Source of the DNA: an uncultured Campylobacter sp.
Lineage (GTDB): Bacteria; Campylobacterota; Campylobacteria; Campylobacterales; Campylobacteraceae
Length of the DNA stretch: 64,000 nt
Assembly (NCBI RefSeq): GCF_938039205.1
Contig: NZ_CALHVM010000058.1
Span: 62,001 to 126,000 of the forward strand
Direction: 5' to 3'
Every line of letters starts with the position of its first letter. Within the stretch, counting starts at the first letter, position 1. The notes under the pieces are model-generated. The model ran no database searches and was not told where the DNA came from. It saw nothing but the letters and a program-made list of their open reading frames with translations. The position numbers and the translations under genes were made by a program. Below, piece after piece: positions 34,711 to 43,227 of this stretch.

Positions 34711-35607
34711 TTGACGCTGCAAGATATACAGAGATTTTCAGAGTTAAGATATAAGGCTAGAGCCTATATATGCTATCTTTTTAGTAAAAATTTGCCAAAC
34801 AGGCTGCCGGGAGTAAACGCCGAGTCGATAAAAAGCGGCTTTGATAAAATGGCTCACGAGATAGAGGGTTTTGACGCGTTTTACGTACTTGACGCAAACG
34901 GCGTGCAAATAGGCGACACCGTGAGCTTAAATGAAAAATACAAAGCCGGCGGCGGCGAAAACTGTAGCAATAAGTCTTATTATTACACCGCGGTGCGCGA
35001 AAAGCGCTGCGTGCTAAGCGACCCGTATCCATCCTCGCTAACGGGCGAGCTGTGCGTGACGGCGTCCACTCCGATATATGATGATAAGGGAGAGCTAAAA
35101 TTCGTCGCGTGTATCGACGTTTCGCTAGAAAATATCCTAACCATCGTCTCTCATGGCAAGCTAGAGAGCTACTTTGGCAAATTTCTTAAGGTCGTTTACG
35201 CCGCGTTTTCGGTCGCGCTTTTTACCATAGCCTTGTTTTTGTTTGCTGACGCGCTTAAAGGGCTTTTGGCTAACGATCTTTTAAATATCGAAGTCGAAAA
35301 GATGTTTGAGCACACGATTGTGCTGACGCTGGCGCTTGCGATATTTGACCTGGTTAAAGCGATATTTGAAGAAGAGGTGCTAGGCAAAAGCAAGCGCGGC
35401 GAGGATATGGAAAACAAGACGATGATCAGATTTATCGGATCGATCATCATCGCGCTTGCGATCGAGGCCCTGATGCTCGTGTTTAAATTTGCCATCACGG
35501 CGCCGGACCACATCATAAACGCGATCTATCTCATCGGCGGCGTCGCGATATTGATGATCGCGCTTAGCATCTATCTTTTTGCTACCAAGCAAAGGAGCTC
35601 GCAATGA
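34711..35607 (+). CDS. pglG: PglG-like membrane protein with Cache-type sensor region
   Basis: TTG start at 34711, two bases after pglF; AAGGAATAAA is the ribosome site. The 298-residue protein matches C. jejuni PglG (297), a protein of the pgl locus without a defined role. Residues about 15-150 look like a single Cache/PDC sensor (GFDAFYVLDANGVQIGDTVS, SDPYPSSLTGELCVTASTPIYDDKGELKFVACID), followed by four membrane helices. The sensor part lacks a clear N-terminal membrane anchor. Coupled by ATGA to hisH. A sensing or scaffolding role is inference. Confidence 0.85.
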   Translation: MTLQDIQRFSELRYKARAYICYLFSKNLPNRLPGVNAESIKSGFDKMAHEIEGFDAFYVLDANGVQIGDTVSLNEKYKAGGGENCSNKSYYYTAVREKRCVLSDPYPSSLTGELCVTASTPIYDDKGELKFVACIDVSLENILTIVSHGKLESYFGKFLKVVYAAFSVALFTIALFLFADALKGLLANDLLNIEVEKMFEHTIVLTLALAIFDLVKAIFEEEVLGKSKRGEDMENKTMIRFIGSIIIALAIEALMLVFKFAITAPDHIINAIYLIGGVAILMIALSIYLFATKQRSSQ

Positions 35608-36215
35608 TTGGCATCATCGACTACGGCGCGGGAAATTTAAGGAGCGTTTTAAACGCGTTTGAGAGTTTAAAGTTAAAGGCGAAACTCGTCGGTCGCGGCG
35701 AGGAGCTGGGTAAATTTGACAAGATTATTTTACCTGGAGTCGGGGCTTTTGGCGAAGCTATGCAAAAGCTAAAAGATAGAAATTTTATCCCCGCGATAAA
35801 AGAGGCCGTAGCCGGCGGAAAGCCGTTTTTAGGCATTTGTCTGGGTATGCAGCTGCTTTTTGAGCAAAGCGAGGAATTTGGCGTAAACGAGGGGCTAGGA
35901 CTCATAAATGGGCGAGTGGTTAAATTTGACCCGTCCAAATTTGACGCTCCGCTAAAGGTGCCGCACACCGGGTGGAATACGATAAATTTTACCAAGCAAA
36001 CGCCGATAAATAAGGATCTAGCCGCTAGCGAGTATTTATACTTCGTGCACTCTTATCATGTAGTTTGCGATGATGATGCGGCGCTTGGCTTTAGCGAATA
36101 CGGCTATAAATTTGTAAGCGCGGTGTGCAAAGATAATATTTTCGGCTTTCAGCCGCACCCTGAAAAGAGCTATGAGACGGGACTAAAAATTTTACGAAAT
36201 TTCGGAGAGATGTGA
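35604..36215 (+). CDS. hisH: Imidazole glycerol phosphate synthase glutaminase subunit
   Basis: The 203-residue class I glutamine amidotransferase has the nucleophile Cys79 in FLGICLGMQ and the His/Glu of the triad in FQPHPEKS. It supplies ammonia to HisF for histidine and AICAR synthesis. It overlaps pglG by four bases and hisA by one, so it is in the pglE-hisA transcription unit. Campylobacters also carry HisH-like paralogues for legionaminic or pseudaminic acid synthesis, but the following hisA favours the histidine role. Confidence 0.92.
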   Translation: MIGIIDYGAGNLRSVLNAFESLKLKAKLVGRGEELGKFDKIILPGVGAFGEAMQKLKDRNFIPAIKEAVAGGKPFLGICLGMQLLFEQSEEFGVNEGLGLINGRVVKFDPSKFDAPLKVPHTGWNTINFTKQTPINKDLAASEYLYFVHSYHVVCDDDAALGFSEYGYKFVSAVCKDNIFGFQPHPEKSYETGLKILRNFGEM

Positions 36216-36925
36216 TGGAAATTTTCCCTGCGATAGATCTGAAAGAGGGCAAGGCGGTTCGGCTTTTTAAAGGCGAAATGAGTAGCGCAAAAGTCTACTC
36301 GGACGCGCCGTGGGAGCTAGCTAAAAAATTTGAAGATATGGGCGCAAAGTGGCTTCACGTCGTCGATCTTGACGGAGCGTTTGCCGGCGAAGCGGTAAAT
36401 CTAAAAACCGTAGAAAAAATCGCAAAAGCAGCAAATTTACAAATCCAAATCGGCGGCGGGATACGCGATGAAGCGCGAATAAAAAGCTACCTTGATAGCG
36501 GCATAACGCGCGTTATCTTGGGCTCGGTAGCGCTAAAGGATCCGAATTTTACTAAAGAAATGGCTCAAAAATATAGCGTCGCCGTCGGCATAGACGCCAA
36601 AGACAGCTTCGTCGCCGTGCAGGGCTGGGCGGAGGTATCGCAGATGAGGGCGACCGAGCTAGCGACTAAATTTGCCGGAGCCGGAGTCGAAGCGATAATC
36701 TGCACCGATATCTCAAAAGACGGCACCCTTAGCGGCGTGAACGTGGAATTTACATCGCAAATCGCAAAAGCTAGCGGCATAAATACGATCGCAAGCGGCG
36801 GCGTAAAAGATATAGAGGATATTCGGGCGCTAATGCGCGCGGGAGACGTTTACGGCGCTATCGTAGGCAAGGCGTACTACGAAGGAGCGCTTGATCTAAA
36901 AGAGGCCTTTAAGCTGGGCCGATAA
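36215..36925 (+). CDS. hisA: Phosphoribosylformimino-AICAR-phosphate isomerase
   Basis: ATG at 36215 shares one base with the hisH TGA; a GTG at 36212 is the alternative. The 236-residue beta/alpha barrel has MEIFPAIDLKEGKAVRLFKG (catalytic aspartate in AIDL), LQIQIGGGIRD, CTDISKDGTLSGVN (second catalytic aspartate) and TIASGGVKD, all standard HisA. It performs the fourth step of histidine synthesis. No other his genes are in the window. Confidence 0.94.
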   Translation: MEIFPAIDLKEGKAVRLFKGEMSSAKVYSDAPWELAKKFEDMGAKWLHVVDLDGAFAGEAVNLKTVEKIAKAANLQIQIGGGIRDEARIKSYLDSGITRVILGSVALKDPNFTKEMAQKYSVAVGIDAKDSFVAVQGWAEVSQMRATELATKFAGAGVEAIICTDISKDGTLSGVNVEFTSQIAKASGINTIASGGVKDIEDIRALMRAGDVYGAIVGKAYYEGALDLKEAFKLGR

Positions 36926-36957
36926 AATTTTAAAGTAAATTTAAATATAAAATTTGC

Positions 36958-36963
36958 TAGAAT
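36958..36963 (+). promoter_or_regulatory. -10-like box for cheY
   Basis: TTGCTAGAAT contains TAGAAT 28 bases before the GTG at 36992, in an AT-rich 66-base gap. Confidence 0.5.
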
Positions 36964-36991
36964 TGGACATTTTTTAAAAAAGGATACGATT

Positions 36992-37357
36992 GTGAAAATA
37001 CTAGTAGTTGACGACAGCTCCACTATGAGAAGAATCATAAAAAACACCCTGCAAAGGCTCGGACATCAGGAAATTTTAGAGGCTGAGCACGGAGTCGAAG
37101 CGTGGCAAATTTTAGGCCAACATAGCGATATAAACGTGCTTATCACCGACTGGAATATGCCTGAGATGAACGGCCTTGAGCTAGTAAAAAAAGTCCGCGC
37201 CGAGCAAAAATACGTCGATATGCCTATCATCATGGTAACGACTGAGGGCGGTAAGGCCGAGGTTATAACCGCGCTAAAAGCAGGTGTCAATAACTACATC
37301 GTAAAGCCGTTTACGCCGCAAGTTTTGAAAGAAAAACTTGAAGACGTCTTAGGCTAA
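36992..37357 (+). CDS. cheY: Chemotaxis response regulator CheY
   Basis: GTG start preceded by AAAAAGGA. The 121-residue single receiver domain has the acidic pair in VVDDSST, phospho-acceptor Asp53 in LITDWNMPEMNG, VTTEGGKAEV, and the lysine in YIVKPFTPQVLKEKL. Nearly identical to C. jejuni CheY, it carries the CheA phosphate to the flagellar switch. The order pglG / cheY / prmA / ftsH is the same as Cj1119c-Cj1116c, except for the hisHA insertion here. Confidence 0.96.
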   Translation: MKILVVDDSSTMRRIIKNTLQRLGHQEILEAEHGVEAWQILGQHSDINVLITDWNMPEMNGLELVKKVRAEQKYVDMPIIMVTTEGGKAEVITALKAGVNNYIVKPFTPQVLKEKLEDVLG

Positions 37358-37369
37358 AAGAGCATAAAT

Positions 37370-38200
37370 TTGAAAGATAAATTTTACGAGCTTGAAGTTC
37401 TTTGCTCGCAGGAGCTTCGCGAGCTTTTCGAAGATCTCGTTTTTTCTTTGGGCGTTACTTGTACACAGGAGACTGCCGGCGGGTTTATCGTGCGGGACGA
37501 AGACGAGCTAGACGAAGTGGAATTTGGCCTACGAGAATACGCAAAATCTCTGCAAAATACGCTTGGCCGCGAGATCGAGTTTAAGATAATAAAAAGTCAA
37601 AAAGAAAATAAAGACTGGCTAAACGAATACAAAAAAAACGTAAGACCGATAGAGATCGGTAAATTTTACATCCACCCAAGCTGGGAAGAGTCTAAAGACG
37701 TGTTTGAAAACATCATCATCGATCCCGCGCTTGCCTTTGGCTCGGGTCACCACGAGAGTACGAGCGCTTGCATAGAGTATCTGCAAAAATACGCATCAAG
37801 CTGTATGAGTGCGCTTGACGTGGGTTGCGGAAGTGGGATACTAAGCATCGCCCTAGCAAAACTAGGCTGCGTCACGGATGCCTGCGATACTGATGAGCAA
37901 GCAGTGCAAAGCTCGCAGAAAAACGCCGAGCTAAACGGGGTTAAATTTAATCAAATTTGGACCGGTTCGGTGGCGAATTTGGATAAAAAATACGATATCG
38001 TCGTCGCAAACATAATCGCCGACGTGATACTAATGCTAAAAAATGATTTGATAAATTTGCTAAAAGAGGGCTCATATCTGGTTTTAGCAGGTGTTTTGGA
38101 TAAATACGAAACGCGAATTTTAGAAGCTTTTTCGTCGCTCAAACTAGTAGAAAGTCAAACCAAAAACGAGTGGAAAAGCTTCGTATTTCAAAAAGCGTAA
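37370..38200 (+). CDS. prmA: Ribosomal protein L11 methyltransferase
   Basis: TTG start at 37370, 12 bases after cheY. The 276-residue protein has an N-terminal substrate domain, the family motif FGSGHHESTSACIEYL, the SAM-binding ALDVGCGSGILSIA and the NIIADVI segment (N-x-x-A after strand 4). It trimethylates ribosomal protein L11 using S-adenosylmethionine in the cytoplasm. Followed by ftsH after 18 bases. Confidence 0.93.
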   Translation: MKDKFYELEVLCSQELRELFEDLVFSLGVTCTQETAGGFIVRDEDELDEVEFGLREYAKSLQNTLGREIEFKIIKSQKENKDWLNEYKKNVRPIEIGKFYIHPSWEESKDVFENIIIDPALAFGSGHHESTSACIEYLQKYASSCMSALDVGCGSGILSIALAKLGCVTDACDTDEQAVQSSQKNAELNGVKFNQIWTGSVANLDKKYDIVVANIIADVILMLKNDLINLLKEGSYLVLAGVLDKYETRILEAFSSLKLVESQTKNEWKSFVFQKA

Positions 38201-38218
38201 AATAATTTAAGGAACGTA

Positions 38219-40147
38219 ATGGATAACAGAAAAAATGATGATAAAAATTTAAATAACGGTGGAAATAATTTTTTTAATAAAAATCCGATTTTGATTTTCG
38301 CCATTTTTGCTATCGTGATAGTGATAGCATTTCGTGGGCTTGGAGGCGGCGAGATGGACGGCACGCTACTAGGGCAGAGCGCGGCCGGCTCGAAAAGCAC
38401 CTCGTATTCCGAGATAAAAGAGATGATAAAAAACAAGCAAGTAGCGCAGGTTGGCATCTCCGAAACCTCGATAAAAGCCGTTGATAACGGCGGCAGAACG
38501 TACTTTGCCAAAAGAGTAAATGACCCGACGCTAGTGCCGATTTTGGAGGAGCAAAAGATCCCTTATGGAGCGTATAGCGAGACGAACTGGTTTACCGAAA
38601 TGCTCTTTTCGTGGATACTTCCTATTTTTATTTTCTTTGGAATTTGGATGTTTTTGGCTAGCCGTATGCAACGAAATATGGGCGGCGGTATCCTTGGGAT
38701 GGGGAGCTCTAAAAAGCTAGTAAACTCGGAAAAACCGAAGGTTAAATTTGCCGACGTGGCGGGCGTGCAGGAAGCAAAAGAAGAAGTTAAAGAGATCGTG
38801 GATTTCCTAAAGCATCCGGATAGATATATAAATTTGGGCGCCAAAATCCCAAAAGGCGTGCTTTTGGTAGGACCTCCGGGCACTGGTAAAACCTTACTCG
38901 CAAAGGCCGTCGCTGGCGAAGCGGATGTACCGTTTTTCTCGGTTTCTGGATCAAGCTTTATCGAGATGTTTGTCGGCGTGGGTGCTAGCCGCGTGAGAGA
39001 TCTTTTTGAAAATGCGAAAAAAGAAGCTCCGGCGATCGTTTTTATAGATGAGATTGACGCTATCGGCAAGAGCCGCGCAGCTAGCGGAATGATCGGCGGA
39101 AACGACGAGCGCGAGCAAACGCTAAACCAGCTTTTAGCCGAGATGGACGGCTTTAGCTCGGATGCGTCGCCCGTTATCGTACTTGCCGCAACCAACCGTC
39201 CGGAGGTGCTTGACGCCGCGCTTTTAAGGCCGGGTAGATTTGACAGGCAGGTGCTTGTCGATAAGCCTGATTTTAAAGGCAGGATCGAAATTTTACGCGT
39301 GCATATAAAAGATATTAAGCTTGACCATAGCGTTAGTATCGAGGATATCGCGCGTATGACAGCAGGTCTTGCGGGAGCGGATCTTGCAAACATCATAAAC
39401 GAAGCCGCCCTGCTAGCAGGCAGAAAAGAAAAAGGCAAAGTCGAGCAGGCTGACTTGCTAGAGGCCGTCGAGCGAGCGATCGCTGGTCTTGAGAAAAAAT
39501 CTCGCCGTATAAATCCGAAAGAAAAGCGCATCGTGGCCTATCACGAGAGCGGACACGCGCTCATAGCAGAGACTACCAAAGGCGCAAACAGAGTCACCAA
39601 GGTATCGATCATACCGCGCGGACTTGCGGCGCTTGGTTACACGCTTCATACGCCTGAAGAGAATAAATTTATGATGCAGCGTCACGAGTTAATGGCTGAA
39701 GTGGACGTGCTTCTAGCTGGACGTGCAGCTGAAGAGGTCTTTATAAAAGAGATTTCAACCGGTGCTGGTAACGACCTAGAGCGCGCGACCGATATACTTC
39801 GCTCGATGATCTCGATATATGGCATGAGCGATATCGCTGGACTTATGGTGCTTGAAAAACGCCGCAGTACTTTCCTGGCTGGCGGTCAGGCCGATAGGGA
39901 CTATAGCGATAAAACGGCGGAAAAAGTGGATGAATTTATCAAAACCACGCTTGATGAGCGCTATAAACACGTGCTTGAGACGCTGAGAACTTACGGTGAC
40001 GCGATAGAAAAGATGGTTGAAGCGCTTTACGAAGAGGAAACTATCGAGGGCGCGAAGGTTAGAGAGATCATCGCAAACTACGAAAAAGAGCGCGGCATGC
40101 CTAGCAGGCTCGTAAATTTAGAAGAAAACAAAGAGGAACAAGCGTAA
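38219..40147 (+). CDS. ftsH: ATP-dependent zinc metalloprotease FtsH
   Basis: The 642-residue membrane protease has two N-terminal membrane helices (about 22-40 and 127-147) around a periplasmic domain, the AAA+ module with Walker A GPPGTGKT, Walker B VFIDEIDAIG, the pore motif SFIEMFVGVGASR and second-region-of-homology RPGRFDRQV, then the zinc site HESGH and the third zinc ligand region of the protease domain. It degrades misfolded membrane proteins and regulators such as LpxC in other bacteria. Second gene after cheY, as in C. jejuni. Confidence 0.97.
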   Translation: MDNRKNDDKNLNNGGNNFFNKNPILIFAIFAIVIVIAFRGLGGGEMDGTLLGQSAAGSKSTSYSEIKEMIKNKQVAQVGISETSIKAVDNGGRTYFAKRVNDPTLVPILEEQKIPYGAYSETNWFTEMLFSWILPIFIFFGIWMFLASRMQRNMGGGILGMGSSKKLVNSEKPKVKFADVAGVQEAKEEVKEIVDFLKHPDRYINLGAKIPKGVLLVGPPGTGKTLLAKAVAGEADVPFFSVSGSSFIEMFVGVGASRVRDLFENAKKEAPAIVFIDEIDAIGKSRAASGMIGGNDEREQTLNQLLAEMDGFSSDASPVIVLAATNRPEVLDAALLRPGRFDRQVLVDKPDFKGRIEILRVHIKDIKLDHSVSIEDIARMTAGLAGADLANIINEAALLAGRKEKGKVEQADLLEAVERAIAGLEKKSRRINPKEKRIVAYHESGHALIAETTKGANRVTKVSIIPRGLAALGYTLHTPEENKFMMQRHELMAEVDVLLAGRAAEEVFIKEISTGAGNDLERATDILRSMISIYGMSDIAGLMVLEKRRSTFLAGGQADRDYSDKTAEKVDEFIKTTLDERYKHVLETLRTYGDAIEKMVEALYEEETIEGAKVREIIANYEKERGMPSRLVNLEENKEEQA

Positions 40148-40151
40148 AGAT

Positions 40152-40796
40152 ATGCAAAACATCGGGCTAATCGCAAAACAGGGCTACAAATACGTTTTCG
40201 TTTTAGGGCTTTTGCTTTTGCTTGCGCTGTTTTTGGGCGTGTGTCAAATTTTATTCTTCATGCTTTTTGCGCTTTGCGTATTTTGGTTTAGAAACCCAGA
40301 GCGAGCGCTAGGAAGCGACGATGCTTACGCCATGCTTAGCCCGATCGACGGTAAGATCAAAAGCATAGATAAAATTTACTATTTTGACACGCAGTGTGTA
40401 GCCATAACTATCCGCAAGGGCGTATTTGACGCGGGCGCGCTCAGAGCTCCTTGCGATATGGAGCTTTTGGAAGTCAAACAAAGGCACGGACTTTTTTTGT
40501 GTAACGCCATGGAAGCTTCTAAAAATTTAAACGAGCGAGCCTTGTTCGTATGTAAAAATTTAAACAACAAATTTGCGATCCGCATCATCGCCGGGCCTCT
40601 TAGTAAGGGTATTTCATTTGAAAATTTTAGCCACTTAAAAGCGGGCAGGAGATTTGGTTTTTTAAGTAGCGGCGAGGTGGTTTTGATACTGCCCACAAAT
40701 ACGAGAATAAGCGTTAGTGTTGGCGAAAAAGTGGCAAGCGCAGGCATTTTAGGGTTTTTTAGCTACGAGGAAAAAGATGCAAGACAATCAGCATAA
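40152..40796 (+). CDS. Phosphatidylserine decarboxylase-like membrane protein, catalytic residues diverged
   Basis: The 214-residue protein has two N-terminal hydrophobic stretches (about 13-45) and the short-PSD framework FRNPERALG, MLSPIDGKI and GRRFGFLS. Residues needed for activity seem altered: the cleavage-site serine of the FGSRVD motif in active short PSDs falls at SGEVVL (glutamate at 175), and the NVHVNR-type segment reads VFDAGALRAP. It corresponds to C. jejuni Cj1115c, annotated as PSD-related. It overlaps pssA by 20 bases, so a role in phospholipid synthesis remains likely, but decarboxylation by a pyruvoyl group is doubtful. Confidence 0.75.
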   Translation: MQNIGLIAKQGYKYVFVLGLLLLLALFLGVCQILFFMLFALCVFWFRNPERALGSDDAYAMLSPIDGKIKSIDKIYYFDTQCVAITIRKGVFDAGALRAPCDMELLEVKQRHGLFLCNAMEASKNLNERALFVCKNLNNKFAIRIIAGPLSKGISFENFSHLKAGRRFGFLSSGEVVLILPTNTRISVSVGEKVASAGILGFFSYEEKDARQSA

Positions 40797-41556
40797 ACTT
40801 CAGTTAATGTACATTTTGCCGAATTTATTCACGGCGGCTTCGGCGTTTTTGGGTATCATTAGTATCATCGTCTCCGTGCGCGGCTACATAGCGGCTAGCG
40901 CGGGTTTGGTCGAGGAGGCCAACGGCTATTTTTTCAAGGCTATTATTTACATAGTTTTATCGCTATTTTTGGACGGACTTGACGGACGCGTAGCTAGGCT
41001 AACTAAAACCACGTCTAAATTTGGCGTAGAATTTGACAGTCTTGCCGACGTGATAGCTTTCGGCGTCGCGCCTGCGATGCTTTTTTACTTTACAGTCGGA
41101 CATAGCTTTGGACGTTTGGGTTCGCTTGTCGCAGCACTGTTCGTAGTTTTTGGCGCTATTAGACTTGCACGCTTTAACGTAATGACCGGCACCTATGAGC
41201 CGTCTGTTTTTATCGGCCTTCCGATACCTACGGCCGCTATAGTTTCTGCATTTTGGGTCGGGCTGAGCTTAGAGTATGATTTTACTAGAAGCGCCGAGTG
41301 GTTTTTGCTGTTTTTGCAAATTTTGCTCTCTATTTTGATGGTAAGCAACATTCGTTACCCGAGCTTTAAAAAAGTAGATCTCAAAAGGGCTGACTTTTTG
41401 CGCATCTTAGTCGGACTTACGGTTGCGTTTTCGGCTATTTACGTTTGCCCCATCGAAGCGGTTACGACTTTAATGAGCGTTTATGTTTCTTACGGTATAA
41501 TCAGATACGTTTTTATGAGACTTAAAAACAAAAAAATCCAAAAGGAGAGCGAATGA
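40777..41556 (+). CDS. pssA: CDP-diacylglycerol-serine O-phosphatidyltransferase
   Basis: The 259-residue integral membrane protein carries the CDP-alcohol phosphotransferase motif DGLDGRVARLTKTTSKFG continuing to EFDSLAD (D-G-x2-A-R-x8-G-x3-D-x3-D). It makes phosphatidylserine from CDP-diacylglycerol and L-serine at the inner membrane. It overlaps the PSD-like gene upstream and, by ATGA at its end, a leucine-rich 18-codon ORF that precedes leuA. Synteny with Cj1114c. Confidence 0.93.
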   Translation: MQDNQHKLQLMYILPNLFTAASAFLGIISIIVSVRGYIAASAGLVEEANGYFFKAIIYIVLSLFLDGLDGRVARLTKTTSKFGVEFDSLADVIAFGVAPAMLFYFTVGHSFGRLGSLVAALFVVFGAIRLARFNVMTGTYEPSVFIGLPIPTAAIVSAFWVGLSLEYDFTRSAEWFLLFLQILLSILMVSNIRYPSFKKVDLKRADFLRILVGLTVAFSAIYVCPIEAVTTLMSVYVSYGIIRYVFMRLKNKKIQKESE

Positions 41557-41609
41557 ACGGCAACGTCAAATTTAACGCATTTTTCTCCCTACTTCTGCTG
41601 CTGCGCTAA
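41553..41609 (+). CDS. leuL: Leucine-rich leader peptide of leuA (leuL-like)
   Basis: An 18-codon ORF reads MNGNVKFNAFFSLLLLLR, with five consecutive leucine codons (CTA CTT CTG CTG CTG) right before the last codon and stop. AGGAG at 41543-41547 is a good ribosome site, and the ATG overlaps the pssA TGA. The stop codon sits in the loop of a small GC hairpin. leuA begins 70 bases downstream. This is the classic design of an amino-acid-responsive leader where ribosome stalling at leucine codons controls the biosynthetic gene. No clear U-tract terminator follows, so control could be translational or by a non-standard terminator. Confidence 0.72.
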   Translation: MNGNVKFNAFFSLLLLLR

Positions 41610-41615
41610 GCAGCG
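41599..41615 (+). promoter_or_regulatory. Hairpin overlapping the leucine codons and stop of the leader ORF
   Basis: GCTGC (41600-41604) pairs with GCAGC (41610-41614), with an extra T-G pair outside, and the loop GCTAA (41605-41609) contains the leader stop codon. A ribosome on the Leu codons would prevent its formation, as expected of an attenuator switch. Confidence 0.5.
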
Positions 41616-41679
41616 ACTGTTTCACACCCTAATAATCAAATTTATACCATACGAACTAAAACTCCAAAAAGGATAAAAA

Positions 41680-43197
41680 ATGAACAATGATAAAATAATA
41701 ATATTTGATACGACTTTACGAGACGGCGAGCAAAGCCCTGGTGCCTCGATGAATACCGAGGAGAAAATCCGTATCGCGCGCCAGTTGGAGCGCCTAAACG
41801 TGGACGTCATGGAGGTCGGTTTTGCTGCGGCTAGTAGGGGCGATTTTGACGCGATACATCAGATCGCCAAGCAGGCCTCAAACGCCTCCATCTGTTCGCT
41901 CGCCCGCGCCGTGGACGGCGATATAAAGGCCGCCGGAGAGGCTATCGCGCCTGCTAAAAACAGACGCATCCACACCTTTATCGCTACAAGCCCGATCCAT
42001 ATGGAGTTTAAGCTAAAAATGGCTCCCGATGAAGTAATCAGACGCGCCGTAAAAGCCGTAGAATACGCCAAAACATTTTGCGACGACGTGGAGTTTAGTT
42101 GCGAGGACGCATGCAGGAGCGAGATGAGCTTTTTAAAAGAAATTTGTGACGCCGCTATAAACGCCGGAGCAAAAACGATCAACATCCCAGACACCGTGGG
42201 GTATCTATATCCCGAGGAGATTACCGCTCGCATAGGAGAAATGGTTAAATTTATAAACGGTCGCGCGGTCGTTTCGGTGCATAATCACAACGACCTAGGC
42301 CTAGCTACGGCAAACTCGCTAGCCGCGATAAAAGCGGGCGCCAGGCAGGTCGAGTGTACGTTAAACGGCATCGGCGAGCGTGCGGGAAATGCCGCGCTTG
42401 AAGAGATCGTAATGGCGATAAAGACGCGCCAAGATATATTCGCACCGCTTTATACCGACATCGTTTGCAAGGAAATTTATCCTAGCTCGCGCCTGCTATC
42501 GGGCATCATCGGCATCGAGCCTCAACCAAACAAAGCCATCGTTGGCAAAAATGCCTTCGCTCACGAAAGCGGCATCCATCAAGACGGCGTACTAAAGCAC
42601 AAAGAGACCTACGAGATCATCAGCGCGGAGAGTATCGGGCTAGATAAAAACTCGCTCGTGCTTGGCAAGCACTCGGGCCGCCATGCCTTTAAAGATAAGC
42701 TAATCAGCCTTGGCTTTGAGTTAGAAGATAGCGCGTTAAACGAGGCGTTTGAGAAATTTAAGGCGCTTGCGGATAAGAAAAAAGAGATCTTTGATGATGA
42801 TTTGCGCGCGCTAGTCACGAGCGAGATCATCAAGATCCCTGAGGTTTTCGAGTTCTTGACGCTTACGCAAAACAGCTGCAACAAAGGCCTAAGCAGCGCG
42901 GCGATCACGCTTCGTTACGCCGACGAGATCAAGAGCGACGCGGCGCTAGGCAACGGTACGGTGGACGCGATATTTAAGGTCATCGACCGCCTAAGCGGCA
43001 TCCACGGCGTGCTCAAGGATTACAAGGTTAGCGCCGTTTCTCAGGGCAAGGATGCGCTGGCAAATGTCGTAGTAAAGGTCGAATTTGACGGTAAAACCAT
43101 CATCGGTCACGGACTTGATATCGATACGATGACGGCGAGCGCTAGAGCGTATATAGGTGCGCTAAACAGCTACGTAAAAATCACTGCGACAAAGTAA
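41680..43197 (+). CDS. leuA: 2-isopropylmalate synthase
   Basis: The 505-residue protein has the LeuA barrel motif IIFDTTLRDGEQSPGASM, the metal-binding HNHNDLGLA-type VHNHNDLG, GIGERAGNA, and HESGIHQDGVLK, then the C-terminal leucine-binding regulatory domain (GTVDAIFKVIDRL, DIDTMTASARAYIGALN). It condenses acetyl-CoA and 2-ketoisovalerate, the first committed step of leucine synthesis, and is feedback inhibited by leucine. AAAAAGGA precedes the ATG. The leader peptide directly upstream suggests a second, expression-level control. Confidence 0.96.
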   Translation: MNNDKIIIFDTTLRDGEQSPGASMNTEEKIRIARQLERLNVDVMEVGFAAASRGDFDAIHQIAKQASNASICSLARAVDGDIKAAGEAIAPAKNRRIHTFIATSPIHMEFKLKMAPDEVIRRAVKAVEYAKTFCDDVEFSCEDACRSEMSFLKEICDAAINAGAKTINIPDTVGYLYPEEITARIGEMVKFINGRAVVSVHNHNDLGLATANSLAAIKAGARQVECTLNGIGERAGNAALEEIVMAIKTRQDIFAPLYTDIVCKEIYPSSRLLSGIIGIEPQPNKAIVGKNAFAHESGIHQDGVLKHKETYEIISAESIGLDKNSLVLGKHSGRHAFKDKLISLGFELEDSALNEAFEKFKALADKKKEIFDDDLRALVTSEIIKIPEVFEFLTLTQNSCNKGLSSAAITLRYADEIKSDAALGNGTVDAIFKVIDRLSGIHGVLKDYKVSAVSQGKDALANVVVKVEFDGKTIIGHGLDIDTMTASARAYIGALNSYVKITATK

Positions 43198-43227
43198 AAT
43201 TCGAGCGGTTTGACCGCGTTTCTTAGT

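Noticed and set aside
38563..39531. Long antisense ORF opposite ftsH
   Set aside because: It is a codon-bias shadow of ftsH: serine/alanine-rich, no ribosome site, no family match. The same holds for other long antisense frames in the window.
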